A stretch of 26,946 nucleotides of DNA, taken from NCBI GenBank assembly GCA_905202215.1, contig CAJKRG010000044.1, positions 1 to 26,946 on the forward strand, read 5' to 3'. Position 1 is the first letter of the stretch. Each line of letters opens with the position of its first letter. The translations under genes and the position numbers were made by a program. The stretch is from an uncultured Porphyromonadaceae bacterium (GTDB lineage Bacteria; Bacteroidota; Bacteroidia; Bacteroidales; Muribaculaceae). Below are positions 6,886 to 16,801 of this stretch, piece after piece. The notes below the pieces were generated by a model, which had not been told where the DNA came from, did no database searches, and worked only from the letters and a program-made list of their open reading frames with translations.

Positions 6886-8172
6886 ATGAAAAAGCCTTAT
6901 ATCTTTTTAACCATGACCCTGGGTCTCCTCGCAGCTATCTCAGGATGCTCCGGAAAGAACACGCAGACTCCCGAACCGGCGGAATTCGTAAGCGTCGGAC
7001 CCGACGGACGGTTCCATATCGGCGACTCTATATACAACTATGTCGGCACCAATTTCTGGTATGGAGCGATACTCGCATCCGAAGGCCGCGGAGGTGACCG
7101 GCAACGTCTCGCTCGCGAACTTGATCTCCTTCAGTCTCTCGGAATCGACAATCTCCGTATCCTTGCCGGAGGCGACGGCGACGAAAATATTCCTTCGCAT
7201 ATCATGCCCGTGCTCCAGACTGCACCCTGCGTATACAACGACACCATACTCGACGGTCTTGACTACCTCATGGCCGAACTCGAACGCCGCGACATGAAAG
7301 CTGTCATCTATCTCAACAACGCATGGGAGTGGAGCGGCGGTTACGGCACTTACCTCGAATGGGCCGGCGAAGGCCGTACTCCCAATCCGGCCATCGACGG
7401 TTATCAGGCATACATGGATCATGTGGCACGATTCGTACACTGCGATTCCGCCAAAGCGCTTGCCGCACAGCATGTGAAAAACATCGTGACCCGCACCAAC
7501 CGTTACACCGGGCACCCCTACACCGAATCGCCCGCCCTAATGGCATGGCAGATCGCCAACGAACCACGCGCTTTCGCATCCGACAGCCTCACCAAGCAGG
7601 CATTCGCCGAGTGGATAGCCTCTCAGGCAGCTCTTATAAAGAGTCTCGACAGCAACCACCTCGTTTCCACAGGCAGTGAGGGCCGTCACGGATGCGAAGG
7701 CGATATCGAGCTATGGGAACGCATCCATACCAACCCCGACATAGATTACGGCATAATCCACCTCTGGCCCTACAACTGGGCCTGGATCGACTCGGCCACA
7801 GTCGTTTCGGGCGTCGATACCGCATGTGCCCGCGCATACGAATACATAATGCCGCACGCTTCCATAATGAAAAAAGCCGGCAAACCGCTCGTACTCGAAG
7901 AATTCGGCTATCCACGCGACGGCATGGCCATCGCACCGGGTACTCCGACCGAAGGCCGCGACAGATTCTACAGATATATCTTCTCGCTCATTGACGAAAG
8001 CGGGGCCATCGCAGGCTGCAACTTCTGGGGCTGGGGAGGATATGCCGATCCCGGCCACAGCACATGGCAGCCCTGGGAACCATATACCGGCGATCCGGCC
8101 CAGGAACCACAGGGACTGAACTCGGTCTTCGCGTCCGACTCCACCACACTGGAAATCATAAAATCATTATAA
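6886..8172 (+). CDS. GH5 (subfamily 7-like) endo-beta-1,4-mannanase lipoprotein
   Basis: A 428-residue endo-mannanase. A lipoprotein signal (LLAAISGC, Cys21) implies membrane anchoring, possibly on the cell surface. The catalytic domain spans about 34-420 and resembles GH5_7: YVGTNFWYG near the start, a NNAWEWSGGYGTYLEW aromatic stretch (144-159), acid/base Glu226 in QIANEPR, the HLWPYNW segment (292-298) and nucleophile Glu339 in LVLEEFGYPRD. Length is typical for a single-domain mannanase; no extra binding module is seen. First gene of the operon, with SusC starting 18 bases after its stop. It likely makes mannan oligosaccharides for SusC/D import. The subfamily assignment is by motif recall, not by alignment. 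Confidence 0.93.
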   Translation: MKKPYIFLTMTLGLLAAISGCSGKNTQTPEPAEFVSVGPDGRFHIGDSIYNYVGTNFWYGAILASEGRGGDRQRLARELDLLQSLGIDNLRILAGGDGDENIPSHIMPVLQTAPCVYNDTILDGLDYLMAELERRDMKAVIYLNNAWEWSGGYGTYLEWAGEGRTPNPAIDGYQAYMDHVARFVHCDSAKALAAQHVKNIVTRTNRYTGHPYTESPALMAWQIANEPRAFASDSLTKQAFAEWIASQAALIKSLDSNHLVSTGSEGRHGCEGDIELWERIHTNPDIDYGIIHLWPYNWAWIDSATVVSGVDTACARAYEYIMPHASIMKKAGKPLVLEEFGYPRDGMAIAPGTPTEGRDRFYRYIFSLIDESGAIAGCNFWGWGGYADPGHSTWQPWEPYTGDPAQEPQGLNSVFASDSTTLEIIKSL

Positions 8173-8190
8173 AATCCTAAACCACTGTGC

Positions 8191-11100
8191 ATGAAAACAA
8201 GTAATTTTAAGCACGTGAGATTCCTCGTGCTGGCCATTTTCGCGGCCATTACGATGAGTCTTGCGGCCCAGACCACAGTCAAAGGCGTTGTCAGCGACAA
8301 CACCGGCGAGCCGATCATCGGCGCCTCCGTGGTCGAAAAAGGCAAATCGGGTGGTGCCGTCACCGACATCGACGGCAACTATACCATCTCCGTATCCAAT
8401 CCCAATGCCACTCTCGTATTCTCTTACGTAGGCATGAAAACAAAAGAAGAGCCGCTTGCGGGCCGCACACAGCTCGACGTGACACTTGAGGAAAACAGCG
8501 AGGCACTCAGCGAGGTCGTGGTGGTCGGTTACGGCACACAGCGCAAAAGCGACATCACCGGCTCCGTGGCACAGCTCTCCGAAGACCAGATGAAACAGAC
8601 GATCGTCACCAACGCCGACCAAATGCTCCAGGGCAAGGTAGCAGGCGTCCAGGTGACACAGAACTCCGGCGCACCCGGCGGCGCCACCTCTATCCGTATC
8701 CGCGGCGCAAGCTCGCTCAACTCCTCAAACGAACCCCTCTACGTCATCGACGGCGTGCCTATGTCTACATCAGGTTCCGAGATAGGTGGTTTCGACTGGG
8801 CCGGCGGCTCAAACGGACAGAACAAAGTCAATCCCCTCGCGGCCATAGCTCCGAGCGATATCGTGAGCATCGACGTACTGAAAGACGCCTCCGCCTGTGC
8901 CATCTACGGTGCCGCAGGGGCCAACGGCGTTATCCTCGTCACCACGCGCCGAGGCAGCGCCGGCCGCAGCAGTATCACCTACGACGGCTACGTGGCCTGG
9001 CAGGAAACTGCAAAACGCCTCGACATGATGAATCTCCGCCAATATGCCGAATACCAGAAACAGCTCTTCGACGAGGGCATTCTCACAAACAACACAATGG
9101 ATCCCTCCTACCTCGATCCGTCCCTCCTCGGACGCGGCACCGACTGGCAGGATGAAGTCTTCCGCACAGCCTTCATGCAGAGTCATCAGGTAAGTGTCAC
9201 AGGCGGTAACGAAAAGACCACATACGCAATGTCGGGCGGCTGGATGGGCCAGGAAGGTATCATCATCGGCTCCGACTTCAAGCGTTTCAACACCCGCTTC
9301 AACATCGACCATAATTTCACCAAATGGCTCAAGATCGGCGGATCGCTCGCTTATACCCGTACTGACGAAAAAATAACCCTCAACGACGGCAGCGACGGCG
9401 TAATCATGCAGGCCATGACCATGATGCCATCGGTACCCGTGCGCGACTTCGAAGGCAACTGGGCCGGCCCGAACACCGTAAACGGGTCTTCGACCTGGAA
9501 CCCCGTAGCCCTCGCTCTCGAAAAGAACAATACTCTCCTGCGCCAGCGCGTAATGGGCAATTTCTACCTCAGCGTCGACTTCCTCAAATACTTCACTTTC
9601 CGTGCCGAGTACGCCTTCGACGCCTCGCAGAATCAGAACAAGGCATATGTGCCGCGATATAAGTTCGGTCAGGTCAGCAACGACATCAACCAGATGATGC
9701 ACCGCGAAGACCACGGTTTCTTCTGGATGCAGAAAGACTACGTAACCTACCATCAGAATTTCGCACAGAAACACGACGTGACTGTCATGGCGGGCTTCGA
9801 AGCCTCGAAATCGAGCTGGAACGGCACTTCGCTCATCAAGAAAAACTTCACAACCGACGATATTTTCATCATGGGCGAGGACGGCGACTACTACAGTAAT
9901 TCAGGCTGGCAGGATGCCTCCACCAGCGCCTCGGTCTTCGGACGTGTCAACTACGGCTTCGACAACCGCTACCTTATCACCGCGACGATTCGCGCCGATG
10001 GCTCGTCCAAATTCGGCCCCGCCAACAAATGGGGCTCATTCCCCTCGGCGGCCGCCGCATGGCGTATCAATCAGGAAAAATTCATGGAAGGAGCCTCTTC
10101 CTGGCTCAACAACCTCAAGCTGCGCCTCGGATATGGCCGCGTCGGTAACTCCAATATCGACACATACCGCTACGCCGCCGCCATGAGCACAATGCTCACC
10201 CCCAACGGCACGGCTTACTTCCCCGCCAACCTCTCCAACCCTAAACTCAAATGGGAATCCTCAGAACAGTTCAATGCCGGTATTGACTTCGCCGCATTCA
10301 ACAACCGTCTCGAAATCACCGTCGACGTCTATAAGAAACAGACCAAAGACCTCCTCATGCAGGTCTTCACGCCCGGACACATCGCCAGCAATGACTGGAT
10401 GACCATACAGACACCCTACTCAAACATCGGAAAGACTCAGAATATCGGTGTCGATCTCCAGATCAACGCCCGTCCGGTAGTGACAAAGAATTTCTTCTGG
10501 AATTCCGCACTCACTCTCTCGCACAACCGCAACAAGGTCGTGGCTCTCAACGACGATTCGCAGATCCTCTACGGCAATGTCGACTGGTACGCCCCCTTCC
10601 AGACCGTAACAATGTTCAAGGTCGGCCAGCCGATGGGCGTCTTCTACGGCTACGAGACCGAAGGCTTTTTCATGAACGAGGCCGACATCATCGGTCACGC
10701 TACCCAGACCGGCGGCAACACACCATATGCAAACCGCATCGACAAGGATTCGGGAGCCTGGGTCGGCGACATAAAGTTCCGCGACCAGAACGGCGACGGT
10801 ATAATCGACGAGAAAGACCAGAAAGTGATCGGCGACCCCAACCCCGACATCACCTTCGGCTTCACCAATACATTCACATACAAAGGATGGGAACTCAATA
10901 TCGGCCTTACCGGCCAGATAGGCGGCGATGTCCTCAACTGGTCGCGCTATAAGATCGAAGGCCTCTCCTCGATATGGGACAATCAGGCCACATCGGTTCT
11001 CGACCGTGTGCAGATAGGCAAGATCGATCCCGCCGGAGGCAACGATATCTCCAACCTTCAGGTCATCGGAGGAGGCAAAAACGGCATACCCCGCTTCTCG

Positions 11101-11397
11101 AGCCTCGACGGCAACCAGAACAACCGCATGAGCGACCGCTGGATCGAAGACGGATCATATCTCCGCATTCAGAACATATCGCTCGCCTATAATCTGCCCG
11201 AAAGCTGGGCCAGAAAGTTCTTCATGCAGGCGGCCAAGATATACGTCAACCTCCAGAATGTATACACATTCACAAAATACAGCGGCTACGACCCCGAAAT
11301 CGGTGCCTACAACCAAAGCTCGCTGCTTCAGAACATAGACCGCGGACGCTACCCCACTCCACGCACCTACACCGTAGGTCTCAATCTCAGTTTCTAA
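8191..11397 (+). CDS. SusC-like TonB-dependent outer-membrane transporter
   Basis: A 1068-residue outer-membrane importer that takes up glycan oligosaccharides with its SusD lid, powered by TonB. Order: signal peptide ending at SLAAQ (about 26), carboxypeptidase-regulatory-like beta-domain (about 28-100), TonB-box-like EVVVVGYGTQ (108-117), plug domain (about 118-240, with SIRIRGASSLN and EPLYVIDGVP) and the 22-strand barrel. Near 860 it has an acidic Ca-binding-like loop (DQNGDGIIDEKD) usual in this family. The C-terminus PRTYTVGLNLSF ends in an aromatic residue, as expected for barrel insertion. No secretin/STN domain is present, so it is a plain importer, not a sigma/anti-sigma signalling version. 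It lies directly before susD in the operon. Confidence 0.97.
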   Translation: MKTSNFKHVRFLVLAIFAAITMSLAAQTTVKGVVSDNTGEPIIGASVVEKGKSGGAVTDIDGNYTISVSNPNATLVFSYVGMKTKEEPLAGRTQLDVTLEENSEALSEVVVVGYGTQRKSDITGSVAQLSEDQMKQTIVTNADQMLQGKVAGVQVTQNSGAPGGATSIRIRGASSLNSSNEPLYVIDGVPMSTSGSEIGGFDWAGGSNGQNKVNPLAAIAPSDIVSIDVLKDASACAIYGAAGANGVILVTTRRGSAGRSSITYDGYVAWQETAKRLDMMNLRQYAEYQKQLFDEGILTNNTMDPSYLDPSLLGRGTDWQDEVFRTAFMQSHQVSVTGGNEKTTYAMSGGWMGQEGIIIGSDFKRFNTRFNIDHNFTKWLKIGGSLAYTRTDEKITLNDGSDGVIMQAMTMMPSVPVRDFEGNWAGPNTVNGSSTWNPVALALEKNNTLLRQRVMGNFYLSVDFLKYFTFRAEYAFDASQNQNKAYVPRYKFGQVSNDINQMMHREDHGFFWMQKDYVTYHQNFAQKHDVTVMAGFEASKSSWNGTSLIKKNFTTDDIFIMGEDGDYYSNSGWQDASTSASVFGRVNYGFDNRYLITATIRADGSSKFGPANKWGSFPSAAAAWRINQEKFMEGASSWLNNLKLRLGYGRVGNSNIDTYRYAAAMSTMLTPNGTAYFPANLSNPKLKWESSEQFNAGIDFAAFNNRLEITVDVYKKQTKDLLMQVFTPGHIASNDWMTIQTPYSNIGKTQNIGVDLQINARPVVTKNFFWNSALTLSHNRNKVVALNDDSQILYGNVDWYAPFQTVTMFKVGQPMGVFYGYETEGFFMNEADIIGHATQTGGNTPYANRIDKDSGAWVGDIKFRDQNGDGIIDEKDQKVIGDPNPDITFGFTNTFTYKGWELNIGLTGQIGGDVLNWSRYKIEGLSSIWDNQATSVLDRVQIGKIDPAGGNDISNLQVIGGGKNGIPRFSSLDGNQNNRMSDRWIEDGSYLRIQNISLAYNLPESWARKFFMQAAKIYVNLQNVYTFTKYSGYDPEIGAYNQSSLLQNIDRGRYPTPRTYTVGLNLSF

Positions 11398-11424
11398 GCT
11401 CTCACCTCTTATAAAGATATATCA

Positions 11425-13107
11425 ATGAAAAAATTCGTAAAGAAAGCAGCGCTTGCCACTGTCCTTGCGGCCTCGATGGCGTCGTGCAACGACTTCCTCA
11501 CCGTAGACCCTTCCGACAAACTCGTGCAGGACAATTTCTATACCTCGGCAGAGCATATACGTCTCAACACCATGACGCTCTATGCCGCAAAGACATGGAC
11601 GAACTACACCATCAACTTCCAGTGGAAGACCGACATGCTCGCCGGCGACATGTTCTATACATACGATGCCGAAGGCCAGTGGTTTTTCGGCACATACACT
11701 CCGGTCAACCAATATATCAACGAAGGCTGGAAGGGCATCTACAATGTCATTCTCTTCGCCAACTCGGTGATCAACGACATGCCTAAGAGCTGCAAGGGTG
11801 TGGCTCAGGCCGATATCGACGCCGCTATAGCCGAAGCCCGCGCCATACGCGCCTTCTGCTACTACCAGATCGCCGAACTATGGCACGACGCTCCGATAAT
11901 ATTCGACAACACGTCGAATATCGCCAACGGCAACCTCGATGTGCCCCGCAACACTCAGAAAAGCATTTATCGCTTCGCTCTTGAGGATGCCGACTTCGCT
12001 GTCGAGAATCTTCCAGAAAATGACCCCGACAACTGGCGCTGCAACAAGAATACCGCACGTGCCATACGCGCCAAACTCCTCGTGACCATGGCTTCCCACA
12101 GCGACTACGGCTACGACCGCGCCGACCTCTACCGTCGTGCAGCTGCCGACGCCGAGACTGTTATGGAATCCCTACCCTGGATCGAGAACATACCCTTCGA
12201 GACTCTCTTCGACGTAGAAAGCAACAACGGCCCCGAATCTCTTCTGGCAGTGCAGTGCGCAGTGCAGGGCTATGGCTACGGTAACGCGAAAAATGCCGCA
12301 TGGAGCCGCAGTTCGGTCATCGCCGATCAGACCTGGGGCGCAGGCAAAGGCCCCACAATCTCGCTCCAGAAAGCATATGACTCCACCGACCGCCGCCGCA
12401 AATGGACATATATGACCAACGGCGACTTTTATCCCAACCTTGCCAAGGCAGACGGCGGATATACCTACAAATATATCAGCCGCGACGCTGAAGGCACCGT
12501 CGTCGAAGACCGCAATGAGATGAACGCCCATATCAAAAAATATGTCATCGGAAAAGCCGCCGACTGCGGAGGCAACGTAGGTCTCGGTCAGGATGCTGCA
12601 AACAATATCTACCTTATCCGTCTGGCCGACATGTATCTCACCTATGCCGAAGCGATTCTCGGCACAGGCAATTCCACCTCCGACGCCAAGGCTCTCGAGA
12701 AATATAACGGTATCCGCAAGCGTGCCGGCGTGAGCGAGGCAAACTCGATAACATTCAGGGATATCATGCAGGAACGCCGTCGCGAATTCGCTTTCGAATC
12801 CGTCACATGGTTCGACGTGCTCCGTCTGCGCTACCGCGAAGGCGACGCCGCCGCTCTCGAATATATAAACAACGGCTACGGCTCGGGCTATAACCGCTCC
12901 GCACAGTACATCATGGTATCCGGAACCGACGAAAGTCAGGAAAACAACGACGATTCCTACATCATCGTACAGAGCCGTGCCGAATACGCACAGTACGACC
13001 CGATCAATCTTTCGGCCTCGGCATTCAAGGTTCCCATCCCCGCCGCTGTATCCACCAGCTCGCCCGCTCTCTCGAAAGAACCGGTCGATTTCTACGAAGG
13101 CGAATAA
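11425..13107 (+). CDS. SusD/RagB-like glycan-binding lipoprotein
   Basis: A 560-residue surface lipoprotein that caps the SusC barrel and binds the oligosaccharide. The lipobox MASC puts the anchoring Cys at 21, followed by CNDFLTVDPSDK, a typical SusD start. TPR-like helices include ARAIRAFCYYQIAELW and the stretch around RNTQKSIYRFALEDADFAV. The C-terminal EERRREF-type signature appears as MQERRREFAFESVTWFDVLR. It follows SusC by 27 bases. The long Trp/Tyr-rich insertions (for example near AEGQWFFGTYTP) are candidates for sugar stacking, but specificity cannot be read directly; mannan is inferred from neighbours. Confidence 0.97.
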   Translation: MKKFVKKAALATVLAASMASCNDFLTVDPSDKLVQDNFYTSAEHIRLNTMTLYAAKTWTNYTINFQWKTDMLAGDMFYTYDAEGQWFFGTYTPVNQYINEGWKGIYNVILFANSVINDMPKSCKGVAQADIDAAIAEARAIRAFCYYQIAELWHDAPIIFDNTSNIANGNLDVPRNTQKSIYRFALEDADFAVENLPENDPDNWRCNKNTARAIRAKLLVTMASHSDYGYDRADLYRRAAADAETVMESLPWIENIPFETLFDVESNNGPESLLAVQCAVQGYGYGNAKNAAWSRSSVIADQTWGAGKGPTISLQKAYDSTDRRRKWTYMTNGDFYPNLAKADGGYTYKYISRDAEGTVVEDRNEMNAHIKKYVIGKAADCGGNVGLGQDAANNIYLIRLADMYLTYAEAILGTGNSTSDAKALEKYNGIRKRAGVSEANSITFRDIMQERRREFAFESVTWFDVLRLRYREGDAAALEYINNGYGSGYNRSAQYIMVSGTDESQENNDDSYIIVQSRAEYAQYDPINLSASAFKVPIPAAVSTSSPALSKEPVDFYEGE

Positions 13108-13132
13108 TCTAACCGAAAAACAACGACTCAAC

Positions 13133-14482
13133 ATGAAAAAAATCATCAGATATACAGCTCTGTCGGCTATCGTGCTTTCGGCCGGATTCGTGGCCGCGTG
13201 CAGCGAGACCGATGCCGAACAGGACCGCGGGAATGTGCCCGTAGTGAAATATGTGCGCGACTGCGACCCCGCCAAGGGCGACTCGCTCATCGTGGCAGCC
13301 TCTCTCGGAGCCAAGCTTGCGATTGTAGGCGAAAATCTCGGCGACGTGCAGCAGGTTTGGTTCAACGACCAGAAAGTGAAACTGAATCCCACGATGGTCA
13401 CATCGCACTCCATCATCCTCGACGTGCCCAATGTCATCCCGTCGGAGGTGAACAACCTGTGCCGCCTCATCACTTCCACCGGTATTACTGTCGAATACCC
13501 CTTCACCATCTCCATTCCCGCACCGAGAATAGACGAGATGGACTGCGAATGGGCTCTTCCAGGCTCCAACGCCACATTCAAGGGGGCGTATTTCGCCGAT
13601 GACCCCAATGTGCCGATGACCGTGACATTCCCCGGCGGTCTTGTGGCCGACATCGTAGATTTCGACCAGTACAACCTCACCGTCAAGGTACCCGAAGGTG
13701 CAGCCGAAGGTCCCGTGACAGTGTCTACAATCTACGGCGACAGCAAGACTCCGTTCAACTACCGCGATACCCGAGGCATGCTTTTCGACTTCGAGCCCGA
13801 CGGAGTGACCGGCCTCGGTCTGCTGGAAAACAAACAGGGCTGGCATCAGCCCGCATACGGCAACGACGAAAATTCACTCGACGGCACCTATATCCGTCTG
13901 GGCAACGGCGAAGCCTCTCTTGGCAACGATGTATGGGACGACAGCAACTTCGCCTTCGAATACTGGGCCGGATCGTGGAGCGACCCCGTGACCTATCCAT
14001 CCCGTATTGGCGAACGTCTTTCCGACATCGTCGATTTCTCCGACTATCAGAATCTCGCAGTCAAGTTTGAGATGATGATTCCCGAATCCAACCCATGGCA
14101 GGCATGCGCAATGCAGCTCATATTCGCCGGTGTAGACCGCGTATCGAACAGCGCGGCCGGCGTTGCCGATATCTACGGCACAATCGTTGCAGGCGGCAAC
14201 AACACATTCTTCCAGGATGACAACGGCAAGGCCGACGGTCTCGCCCGCGGTCTCTACCGCCCCTGGTCGGCCACAGATGCCTTCCATACCTCCGGCAAAT
14301 GGATCACTGTAAAAGTGCCTGTCAAGGACTTCATCTACAACTCTGTCGGCGGCAAGGCTGCCGTACCCCTCACGGCAAAAGACTTCGACTGCTTCACCAT
14401 GTTCGTATGGGCCGGCGGTGCCGAAGGCGTGGCTTGTCAGCCTATGATCTATATCGACAATATCCGCGTGGTTAAAAACTGA
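13133..14482 (+). CDS. IPT/TIG surface glycan-binding protein (SGBP-B type)
   Basis: A 449-residue lipoprotein in the SusE/F position. The ATG at 13133 is chosen because it gives a lipoprotein signal (GFVAAC, Cys23); the frame is open further upstream but that stretch overlaps susD and is not signal-like. Two IPT/TIG immunoglobulin-like folds (about 37-128 and 130-211) form a stalk. A C-terminal beta-sandwich (about 214-449) starting MLFDFEPDG and ending IYIDNIRVVKN resembles the binding domain of xyloglucan SGBP-B and relatives. It contains several Trp residues (WHQPAYGND, WAGSWSDP, NPWQACAMQL) suitable for sugar stacking. Role: holding mannan at the cell surface. Mannan specificity is inferred from the operon. 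Confidence 0.88.
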   Translation: MKKIIRYTALSAIVLSAGFVAACSETDAEQDRGNVPVVKYVRDCDPAKGDSLIVAASLGAKLAIVGENLGDVQQVWFNDQKVKLNPTMVTSHSIILDVPNVIPSEVNNLCRLITSTGITVEYPFTISIPAPRIDEMDCEWALPGSNATFKGAYFADDPNVPMTVTFPGGLVADIVDFDQYNLTVKVPEGAAEGPVTVSTIYGDSKTPFNYRDTRGMLFDFEPDGVTGLGLLENKQGWHQPAYGNDENSLDGTYIRLGNGEASLGNDVWDDSNFAFEYWAGSWSDPVTYPSRIGERLSDIVDFSDYQNLAVKFEMMIPESNPWQACAMQLIFAGVDRVSNSAAGVADIYGTIVAGGNNTFFQDDNGKADGLARGLYRPWSATDAFHTSGKWITVKVPVKDFIYNSVGGKAAVPLTAKDFDCFTMFVWAGGAEGVACQPMIYIDNIRVVKN

Positions 14483-14499
14483 GAAACACATCGAAAAAC

Positions 14500-16794
14500 A
14501 TGAAAAGAATATTCAATATAGCCGGTGTGGCAATGCTCTGTATGTCGATGGCGATGACAACATTTACATCGTGCGACGACAACGATGACTTCAACACCAA
14601 TCAGTATATCGGAGGCGTCAATCTCAACTCCTTCGGACCCAGCCCCGTCGCCCGTGGGGGCGAACTCCGTTTCCTCGGCAGCGGCATGGACCAGATAGTG
14701 AAGATATCGATTCCGGGCTGCGACGATATCACCGACATCGAGCGTGTAAGCAGCGAGGAAATACGTATCAAAGTGCCCCAGACAGCCGAACCGGGCCACG
14801 TCACCCTGCATTATGCCGGAGGCACGATCGAGACCAAGACCATGCTCACATACTCCGAGCCTATAAGTATCGACGAAATTTCGCCTCTGACAGTCAAGCC
14901 GGGCAAGGAGCTTACTATTTCCGGCGAATACCTCAATCTCATCAAGGAGGTATGCTTCACATTCACCACCGACAGCGTGAACGTGTATGCCGATGCTTTC
15001 ACGGCACACGACCGCAAGACTATCCGGCTCGTCGTGCCCGCCGAAGCCGTCAGCGGTACCATCACGCTCTCCGATGCAAAGGAAATGCCCAACACCATCG
15101 AATCGGAAGTTGAAATCGAGGTCGTAGTGCCCTCCGTAGAAAAGCCTCTCGATCTTACTGACGCAAAAGGTGGCGATAAGGTGACAGTCAAAGGCAAGGA
15201 TTTTGATCTTGTCACATCGGTTGAAATGCCCGACGGTACCTCAGTCGAATTTACATCCGAAGAAGGCGAGGAAGAAGCAATCTCCTTCATTCTCCCCGAC
15301 AACACCACCGACGGCGCTGTCGTGTTCTGCACGGCATCGGGCGTGAAAGTAGTGGTTGCAAACATCGGCATGGTGATACCGACAGAGATCACCGTAGTTC
15401 CCGCCGAAGGAATTCTGCCTGGTCAGGAAGTTACGGTCAGCGGTCTTAATATGGATCAGGTTGTCTCTATCGCTCTGCCTCATGTCGAAAGTGCTGTTGA
15501 GCCTTCCGAGACAAGTGCTACAGCGGTTAAATTCATCTTCCCGGTCGAGGCCTGGAGCGGCGAAGGCGCCCTCAACCTCAAGAGCGGTAAGAGCGTTCCT
15601 GTAGTGTTTGCGACGGCTATGCCAGAAGTGACAGGCTTCGAGCCCGCTCCCGTATCGGCCGGCGCCGATGTCACTCTCCGCGGCCGCAACCTCGATCTCG
15701 TGACTATGGTTGAGTTCGCAGGTCTGGAACCTGTCGAGATAAGCGGCGCCACAGCCGACGCAATTACGGTCACCGTTCCCGCAACCGCCGCAACCGGTGC
15801 CCTCACTCTCCACAAAGCCAACGGCGAGACCGCTGCGACACCGGAACTTCAGGTAAACGCTCCCGAGTGCGCCTATGTGGTATCGGTAGACACTGCCGAA
15901 CCCGAGGCCGGACAGATCATGGCATTCACTCTCGCAAACGGCGACAAACTCACCTCGGTAGAAGTCAACGGCGCTGCAGTGCAGTATATCTTCAACGCCG
16001 ATAAACTTTATGTCAACCTTCCCGCCACATGCGGCAAAGGCACCGTCGTGCGCCTTGTGTCGTCGAACGGCGAGATAAGCTACACCTACGACGTCATTCC
16101 GGCCACACACGTGGCAAGCGTCATCTACGAAGGCATGTTCTCTCTCGGCAACTGGGATGCCGGCGGCCTCCGCCTCTACAAGGAGTCGTTCGAAGGAGTC
16201 CCGGCCGGCGCAAAACTCGTATTCTATCTCTCCGCGACCGCCGATGCCCAGATCCAGCTCAACGATGCGAACTGGGGTCAGTTCGCGATGATAGATGTTC
16301 CAGCCGGAGCCACGGCTGTCGAATATGAACTCTCATCCGATAACCTGAGCCAGATACTCGGCACCGACGATGGCTGGAGCACCACCGCCATTGTCATCAA
16401 CGGACACACGGCCGTGATAAATAAGATAGCTCTCGAATACGAACGCAGTTCCGAAACCGTTATTTGGGAAGGAGCATGGACATGCGCAGGCTGGAACGGA
16501 AACCAGGATCTCGCATGGGGCGGCTATGACTGGAGCACAGTCAAGCCCGGCACCAGACTCCGCGTATACATGACACCGACCGTGGCCGATCCGGCATCCG
16601 ACTGGTGGGTGATCTCGCTCCGCAGCGGTACATCATGGTCTAATCTCGCCGCTCCTATACCCGACCAGTACGGCCAGCCAGGCAGCGTGCTCGAAGTGAC
16701 CCTCGAAGCAAGCACCATCGACGAACTTGTGCGCGAAAACGGCCTCATCATCACAGGCGACGGTTTCATTATGAACAAAATAACCTTGGAATAA
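14500..16794 (+). CDS. Multi-IPT surface glycan-binding lipoprotein with two C-terminal modules
   Basis: A 764-residue lipoprotein (TFTSC, Cys25) in the SusE/F position. Residues about 44-535 consist of six IPT/TIG-like repeats of roughly 80 residues (starts near 44, 122, 212, 294, 374 and 456), each with a P-G-x-x-(V/L)T(V/I)xG(x)N-like core, forming a long stalk. The last 226 residues are two related beta-rich modules, about 539-651 (starting VIYEGMFSLGNW) and 652-764 (starting VIWEGAWTCAGW), each closing with a MNKITLE- or INKIALE-type strand. They look like an internal duplication and probably bind glycan, the second being richer in Trp. I do not recognise a named CBM family. It lies 17 bases after the first SGBP and 7 bases before GH26. 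Confidence 0.85.
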   Translation: MKRIFNIAGVAMLCMSMAMTTFTSCDDNDDFNTNQYIGGVNLNSFGPSPVARGGELRFLGSGMDQIVKISIPGCDDITDIERVSSEEIRIKVPQTAEPGHVTLHYAGGTIETKTMLTYSEPISIDEISPLTVKPGKELTISGEYLNLIKEVCFTFTTDSVNVYADAFTAHDRKTIRLVVPAEAVSGTITLSDAKEMPNTIESEVEIEVVVPSVEKPLDLTDAKGGDKVTVKGKDFDLVTSVEMPDGTSVEFTSEEGEEEAISFILPDNTTDGAVVFCTASGVKVVVANIGMVIPTEITVVPAEGILPGQEVTVSGLNMDQVVSIALPHVESAVEPSETSATAVKFIFPVEAWSGEGALNLKSGKSVPVVFATAMPEVTGFEPAPVSAGADVTLRGRNLDLVTMVEFAGLEPVEISGATADAITVTVPATAATGALTLHKANGETAATPELQVNAPECAYVVSVDTAEPEAGQIMAFTLANGDKLTSVEVNGAAVQYIFNADKLYVNLPATCGKGTVVRLVSSNGEISYTYDVIPATHVASVIYEGMFSLGNWDAGGLRLYKESFEGVPAGAKLVFYLSATADAQIQLNDANWGQFAMIDVPAGATAVEYELSSDNLSQILGTDDGWSTTAIVINGHTAVINKIALEYERSSETVIWEGAWTCAGWNGNQDLAWGGYDWSTVKPGTRLRVYMTPTVADPASDWWVISLRSGTSWSNLAAPIPDQYGQPGSVLEVTLEASTIDELVRENGLIITGDGFIMNKITLE

Positions 16795-16801
16795 GCAAAT
16801 C

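Noticed and set aside
12977..13132. Upstream extension of the first SGBP
   Set aside because: It overlaps the susD 3' end and reads as a Pro/Arg/Ser-rich shadow. The lipoprotein signal begins at the ATG at 13133.
12172..13686. 504-codon open frame on the minus strand
   Set aside because: It lies antisense across susD and the first SGBP, both of which have clear family motifs and signals. The antisense peptide has no recognisable domain; it reflects the stop-poor antisense frame of GC-rich genes.
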